Origin: JAHFUI01 sp041485905
GTDB taxonomy: Bacteria > Acidobacteriota > Vicinamibacteria > Vicinamibacterales > CAVVIG01
DNA length: 64,000 bases
Reading direction: 5' to 3'
Assembly: GCA_041485905.1 (NCBI GenBank)
Contig: JBGPKK010000001.1
Coordinates: forward strand, 1-64,000
Shown here: one piece after another, positions 60,207 to 64,000 of the stretch
Layout of the letters: each line of letters begins with the position of its first letter
How positions within the stretch are numbered: position 1 is the stretch's first letter
Program-made: the position numbers and the translations under genes
The notes under the pieces: model-generated
What the model saw: only the letters and a program-made list of their open reading frames with translations
Database searches by the model: none
Told to the model about the DNA's origin: nothing

Positions 60207-61190
60207 TTATCGCATGAGCTTGTGCGTTCCACTCTCGAAGAGCGACGCGCGCAGCACGTCGGGATTGAGCCGCCCGGCGTGGAACGTCCGTCCGGTCGTC
60301 GCGCTGGTGAGCCACACCTCGGCGGGGCTGAACAGCATCGGGTCGATCTTATAGAAGTCGTTGTCGTAGCGCTTGAAGATGTCGTAGAACGGCGTCCCGT
60401 AATCAGCGGACGCGGACGCGGGCAGGCGTTCCGCAAGCTCGGCCAGCTCATCGTCCTGCGCACGAACCGTGTAGCGCGCCTGACCGCCGTACAAAATGCA
60501 GTCGTTCGTGCGGCCGATCGCGCGCACGTCGCTCCGCGCGGTCGGCGCGAGCGGCGCGGTGCCCATCGCGCTCACCACGCGGCGCACGTCGAAGCCGAGG
60601 GTATCCATCTTGTGCAGTCCCGTCTCGAGCACCCGCGCCACGATCTGGACGCCGCCGGCCAGACTGGCGGTGGGAGCGACGGCGATGGTGAGCGCTCCGG
60701 ACGCGACGCCCGCCTTTGCCGCCACCCACGCGGCGACTTCCTCGGTGGGCAACGTTCGCGCTTCCAGCACGAGCACTCCGTGGCTGGCATCCTCGGCGTA
60801 TCCCAGTTTGCCAAACAGCTCTTTCTCGACTCGCGCTTTCGCGCGCAGCGGGCCCGAGCCCATCGCGAAGAACCCCTGGGGGTCAATCGCCCATCCGGCA
60901 TACTGCGACGCCATGCACGATTCGGCCGGATGATCGGTCCACACGTGCACACCGGGCCACGTCTCGCCGCCGATGGCGAGCGACCCAAACGCGACGTGCC
61001 CGAGACCGCCCATGCACAGCTCGGCCAGCCGACGCCCTGCGGCGAAGCCGCCGGGCACGTTAACGCCGGCGTCGATGACGCGCGCGCCGCTCGCGAGCGT
61101 GTGTACGGCGAGGCGCAGCTCGGTCGACTGCTCGATGCAGCGATCGGCCAACGCCCACGCGCGATGGTTCATCCCGAGATCGGTCGGCAT
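60207..61190 (-). CDS. mch: Methenyltetrahydromethanopterin cyclohydrolase
   Basis: About 327 residues, the usual Mch length. MNHRAWALADRCIEQSTELR, ARVIDAGVNVPGGFAAGRRLAELCMGGLGHV, PAESCMASQYAGWAID, FFAMGSGPLRAKARVE, LVLEARTLPTEEVAAW and TNDCILYGGQARYTV are hallmark stretches. Mch interconverts methenyl- and formyl-H4MPT in the formaldehyde oxidation route (Fae, MtdB, Mch, Fhc). It is direct evidence that H4MPT is used, not only made. The start may be ATG 61190 or ATG 61172. It is divergent from the PQQ-propeller gene; the partner genes fae, mtdB and fhc are not in the window. Confidence 0.93.
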   Translation of the reverse strand: MPTDLGMNHRAWALADRCIEQSTELRLAVHTLASGARVIDAGVNVPGGFAAGRRLAELCMGGLGHVAFGSLAIGGETWPGVHVWTDHPAESCMASQYAGWAIDPQGFFAMGSGPLRAKARVEKELFGKLGYAEDASHGVLVLEARTLPTEEVAAWVAAKAGVASGALTIAVAPTASLAGGVQIVARVLETGLHKMDTLGFDVRRVVSAMGTAPLAPTARSDVRAIGRTNDCILYGGQARYTVRAQDDELAELAERLPASASADYGTPFYDIFKRYDNDFYKIDPMLFSPAEVWLTSATTGRTFHAGRLNPDVLRASLFESGTHKLMR

Positions 61191-61241
61191 GTCATCTATT
61201 GTCAGGCGCCTGATTCTAACCTTCAACGAGCCATCTTCTCT

Positions 61242-61270
61242 TTGACATGCTCGTGCGCCTCGGCTAAAAG
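61242..61270 (+). promoter_or_regulatory. Sigma70-type promoter of the PQQ-propeller gene
   Basis: TTGACA at 61242-61247, exactly 17 bp, then TAAAAG at 61265-61270. A transcript starting near 61277 would have AAGGAG at 61280-61285 just before the GTG at 61293. This is the best -35/-10 match seen in the window and lies in the divergent gap with mch. Confidence 0.65.
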
Positions 61271-61292
61271 AAGGACCATAAGGAGCTCCCGC

Positions 61293-63224
61293 GTGAAAAC
61301 GAAACTCATTCTTGTGGCCGCCGTCGCGTGCGGCTCGCTCAGTATTCTGACGACAGTCGGCACGGTGTATCCAGAGGCTGGAGCGCAGGCGGCCGCGAAT
61401 CCACAAGCGCCCGCAGCGGGACAGCAACCTCCTCCGCCAGCCGGAGGGCAACGCGGAGGTGTGCCGGGCACCGAAAGCGGGTGGGCCACGTTTCAGACTC
61501 GCTGTTCAATCTGTCACGGCAATCCGACGGTCGAGCGCGCCCAATCGCCCGCAGCCATTCGTGACATGCCGCCGGAGCGAACCTACGACGCGCTCGTGTC
61601 CGGCTCGATGCAGGTGCAGAGTCAGGGTCTGAGCGATCAACAGAAGCGTGCCGTGGCCGAGTTCATGAGCGGACGCCCGCTCGGGAGCGCGAAACAGGGC
61701 GACGCGCGGAACATGCCGAACAAGTGCGCCAGCAATCCGACGCTGTCGGATCCCGCTCGAGGCGCCGCATGGAACGGGTGGGGCGCCGATCTGTCGAATA
61801 CAAGGTTCCAGCCGGCGACGGCCGCGGGCCTGACAGCCGCCCAGGTCCCTCAGTTGAAGCTGAAGTGGGCCTTCGGCTATCCGACCGGCGTCTCTGCCAA
61901 CGGCCAACCGACGATTGCGTCCGGACGCGTGTTTGTCGGCAGCGACAACGGGTTCGTCTATTCGCTGGACGCTGCGACCGGCTGTGTCTACTGGTCGTTC
62001 GAAAACGGATCGATCGTGCGGGGCGCTGTCACGATTGGACCGGTCAGAGGTCGGGGCACCGCGCGGTATGCCGTGTACTTCGGCGACGGGAAGGCCAACA
62101 TCTTCGCACTGGACGCACAAAACGGCAGACTGCTCTGGAAGACCAAAGCAGATCCCCACTTCATCGCGCGTATTACGGCGGGCACCAAACTGTATAACGG
62201 CAAGTTGTTCGTGCCTGTTTCCTCATCCGAGGAGTTCAGCAGCGGCACTCCCGACTATCCGTGCTGCACGTCCCGAGGCAGCGTCGTCGCGCTTGACGCG
62301 AACACCGGCAAGCAGGTGTGGAAAGCCTGGGTCGTTCCCGAGGAACCGCAGCCTTATAAGACGCAGCCCAACGGCGTGACCTTGTACAAGCCGGCCGGTG
62401 GAGCGGTCTGGAACACGCCCACCGTCGATCCGGTTCGACAGGCGATCTACTTCGGCACCGGCGACGCGACGACTGCGCCGTCTCCGAGAACGACCGACGC
62501 CATCATGGCGGTCGACATCAACACCGGAAGGCTGCTGTGGTCGTATCAGGCGACCGAAAGCGACGTCTTCATGGGTGGGTGCAACGGCGCGGTGCGCAGC
62601 GAGGCGTGCCCGAATCCGATGGGGCCCGATATGGACATCGGAAACTCTCCGATCCTGAAGACGTTGCCGAACGGCAAACGGGTGCTGCTCGCCGGAACCA
62701 AGAGCGCAGACGTGTTCGCCCTCGATCCCGACAATAACGGCGCGCTGCTGTATCGAATCAACGCGGCAGGAGCCGCGGTCGGGGCCGGGCGCGGCGGCCG
62801 GGGCTCGATCGTCTGGGGCGGCGCCGCCGACGATCAGCTCGCGTACTACGGACTTGGCGGGGCGGGGCTCGCGGCGGTCAGGCCCGCCACCGGAGAGCGC
62901 GTCTGGGTCTTTACTCCTCCAGCGCCGGCCGGCGGCGGCCGGGGCGCCTCGCTCGGCGCCGCGCCGACGGTCATCCCCGGCGTCGTCCTCCAGGGATCGT
63001 CCGATGGTAAGCTCTACGCGCTATCGGCGACTGACGGGAAGCTGCTCTGGGAATTCAACACCGCTCAGAATTTCGAGACGGTCAACAAGGTCCCAGCCCA
63101 TGGCGGCGCGATCAGCACCTCGGGCGCCGTGGTGGCCGGACGCATGGTGTTCGTCGGTTCCGGGTACGCGGTCGGCAGCGGCGCCTCGGGAGGCAACGTG
63201 CTGCTCGCGTTCGGGATCGAGTAG
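61293..63224 (+). CDS. Exported cytochrome c-PQQ-like beta-propeller dehydrogenase
   Basis: About 643 residues: a Sec signal (1-33), a Pro/Gln/Gly-rich spacer, a cytochrome c domain with CSICH (71-75), then an eight-bladed quinoprotein propeller with repeated tryptophan-docking motifs (for example GRLLWKTKAD, GKQVWKAWVV, GRLLWSYQAT, GKLLWEFNTA). DYPCCTSRG holds adjacent cysteines like the vicinal disulfide of PQQ alcohol dehydrogenases, and NPMGPDMDIGNSP is like polyvinyl-alcohol dehydrogenases. A periplasmic alcohol oxidase is likely; the substrate is unknown. The GTG start has AAGGAG; no pqq genes are in the window. Confidence 0.82.
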   Translation: MKTKLILVAAVACGSLSILTTVGTVYPEAGAQAAANPQAPAAGQQPPPPAGGQRGGVPGTESGWATFQTRCSICHGNPTVERAQSPAAIRDMPPERTYDALVSGSMQVQSQGLSDQQKRAVAEFMSGRPLGSAKQGDARNMPNKCASNPTLSDPARGAAWNGWGADLSNTRFQPATAAGLTAAQVPQLKLKWAFGYPTGVSANGQPTIASGRVFVGSDNGFVYSLDAATGCVYWSFENGSIVRGAVTIGPVRGRGTARYAVYFGDGKANIFALDAQNGRLLWKTKADPHFIARITAGTKLYNGKLFVPVSSSEEFSSGTPDYPCCTSRGSVVALDANTGKQVWKAWVVPEEPQPYKTQPNGVTLYKPAGGAVWNTPTVDPVRQAIYFGTGDATTAPSPRTTDAIMAVDINTGRLLWSYQATESDVFMGGCNGAVRSEACPNPMGPDMDIGNSPILKTLPNGKRVLLAGTKSADVFALDPDNNGALLYRINAAGAAVGAGRGGRGSIVWGGAADDQLAYYGLGGAGLAAVRPATGERVWVFTPPAPAGGGRGASLGAAPTVIPGVVLQGSSDGKLYALSATDGKLLWEFNTAQNFETVNKVPAHGGAISTSGAVVAGRMVFVGSGYAVGSGASGGNVLLAFGIE

Positions 63225-63230
63225 AGGGAG

Positions 63231-63962
63231 CTACGGCTGGAGGCTGAAGTCGACCGTCACGATCATGCTGACCTCGACCGGAACGCAGTCGAGACGCGGC
63301 GGCGTCCATAGCCATTGATTCAGGGCGGCCATCGAGGCGTCGGCCAGTTCGCGATGGGCCGCTGTCACGACTCTCAAGTCGTGCAGCCGGCCATCGGTCG
63401 ACACACGGCCGGCGAGGACGACTGACCCTTTGATTCCGGCGTCTCTCAGATGTCGAGGATACTCAGGCCGCGGGTCTCGAATCTTCATCGGCGGCCGCAG
63501 GTCCCCGCCAACCGCCGACAGCTCGCACTTCTCTGCGTCCCCCGAATCTCGACGCTCGCCGAGAAGATCCGCGGCGCGCGGAACATCCGTGTCCGCCACG
63601 GTGATGCGTTCCTCGAGCGATCCGATCTGCAGCGTGATGTCGTGCTGCAGATGCTCCCCCGCGTCCAGCTTCAGGCTGTCCTGAAGCGTGGCAAACCCCG
63701 ACCGCTCCGCTTCGAGCAGGTAATCACCGGGCGTCAGCGCTTCGATCTCGAAGTGACCCAACTGATCGGTTCGAGCCTCGCGGTGCGCCATGCTCGTGCG
63801 GTTCGTGAGCACGACACTGACATACGGCAGGAGGCCGCCGACCTGATCCGTTAAGTTCCCCGACACCTTCGCGGACGGAGTCTGCCCGAGCTCGTGGACG
63901 CCAGCGAAGGGAACCGCCCCGATGAACAAAGCCAACAGCGCGACGAACTTCATGACGTTCAT
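63231..63962 (-). CDS. Exported carboxypeptidase-regulatory-like / TonB C-terminal protein
   Basis: 243 residues: a Sec signal (1-30), a carboxypeptidase-regulatory-like beta-sandwich (SGNLTDQVGGLLPYVSVVLTN to LTPGDYLLEAERSGF), then a TonB-C-like module (YPRHLRDAGIKGSVVLAGRVSTDGRL to ALNQWLWTPPRLDCVPVEV). In Acidobacteriota such proteins often accompany M56/BlaR-type regulators; the next gene upstream lies outside the window. It converges with the PQQ-propeller gene with 6 bp between stops. The 38 bp before its ATG show no clear promoter. Confidence 0.78.
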   Translation of the reverse strand: MNVMKFVALLALFIGAVPFAGVHELGQTPSAKVSGNLTDQVGGLLPYVSVVLTNRTSMAHREARTDQLGHFEIEALTPGDYLLEAERSGFATLQDSLKLDAGEHLQHDITLQIGSLEERITVADTDVPRAADLLGERRDSGDAEKCELSAVGGDLRPPMKIRDPRPEYPRHLRDAGIKGSVVLAGRVSTDGRLHDLRVVTAAHRELADASMAALNQWLWTPPRLDCVPVEVSMIVTVDFSLQP

Positions 63963-64000
63963 GGAGCCAACCTACGATAGCAGATGGTGACTTGACTGTA

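Noticed and set aside
59907..61292. Upstream part of an 1105-codon frame leading into the PQQ-propeller gene
   Set aside because: It is antisense to the Mo small subunit and mch and has no signal or domain. The GTG at 61293 with promoter, AAGGAG and a signal peptide is the real start.
63963..64000. BlaI-type operator before the TonB-C protein
   Set aside because: A short CTA-TAG symmetry is present but it does not match a convincing operator, and the regulator gene is not in the window.

Overview
The window is GC-rich, densely coded bacterial chromosome with short gaps. The gene mix points to a soil-type Acidobacteriota, probably class Vicinamibacteria, from an environmental genome. It includes an M2 dipeptidase, CRTAC/ASPIC-UnbV and DUF6152 proteins, a reaction-centre-like cytochrome c, a Ser/Thr kinase with a beta-propeller, and a carboxypeptidase-regulatory/TonB protein. 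The taxonomic call is inference; the window has no rRNA or other marker gene. No tRNA, rRNA, CRISPR array, transposase or phage gene was seen.

Layout. 1-9 kb: partial M2 peptidase, a membrane glycosyltransferase-like protein, a TlpA thioredoxin, and the biotin operon bioF-bioD-bioA. 7.8-12 kb: a serine-glyoxylate-type aminotransferase overlapping a large FAD/Fe-S 2-hydroxyacid oxidase. 12-21 kb: CoA-transferase, enoyl-CoA hydratase, transporters, a metallo-beta-lactamase-fold protein, and a two-component system coupled to a Tat-exported CRTAC protein. 21-25.5 kb: VOC protein, ArfB and four exported proteins. 25.7-36 kb: a seven-gene minus-strand train for protocatechuate 4,5-cleavage: AAHS transporter, fused LigAB-type dioxygenase, LigK, LigJ, an embedded protein kinase, LigC and a DUF6282 protein. 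A divergent OxlT-like carrier and an esterase follow. 37-40 kb: a PilZ/coiled-coil protein with 159-bp internal repeats, and a PEGA protein.

40.4-61.2 kb is the most striking part: an island for tetrahydromethanopterin (H4MPT) and a methanofuran-type cofactor. It holds beta-RFAP synthase, a DUF447 protein, pabC-pabA-pabB, a DUF6513/DHPS-like protein, pterin carbinolamine dehydratase, MfnB, an apparent MfnF-MfnE fusion, a HisA-like protein, a PTPS, a CitG-like protein and a RimK-type ATP-grasp ligase. Methenyl-H4MPT cyclohydrolase (mch) lies just beyond a molybdenum hydroxylase pair. Together they imply H4MPT-linked C1 (formaldehyde) oxidation. fae, mtdB and fhc are not in the window. Co-location with a lignin-type aromatic pathway suggests, as inference, that formaldehyde from demethylation of methoxylated aromatics may be the C1 source.

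A second theme is short palindromic or tandem repeats. They lie at gene ends and, unusually, as in-frame segments inside at least five proteins: the glycosyltransferase, FAD/Fe-S oxidase, CRTAC protein, protein kinase and PabB. One family keeps a 9-bp stem and 4-nt loop, with a compensatory base change between copies.
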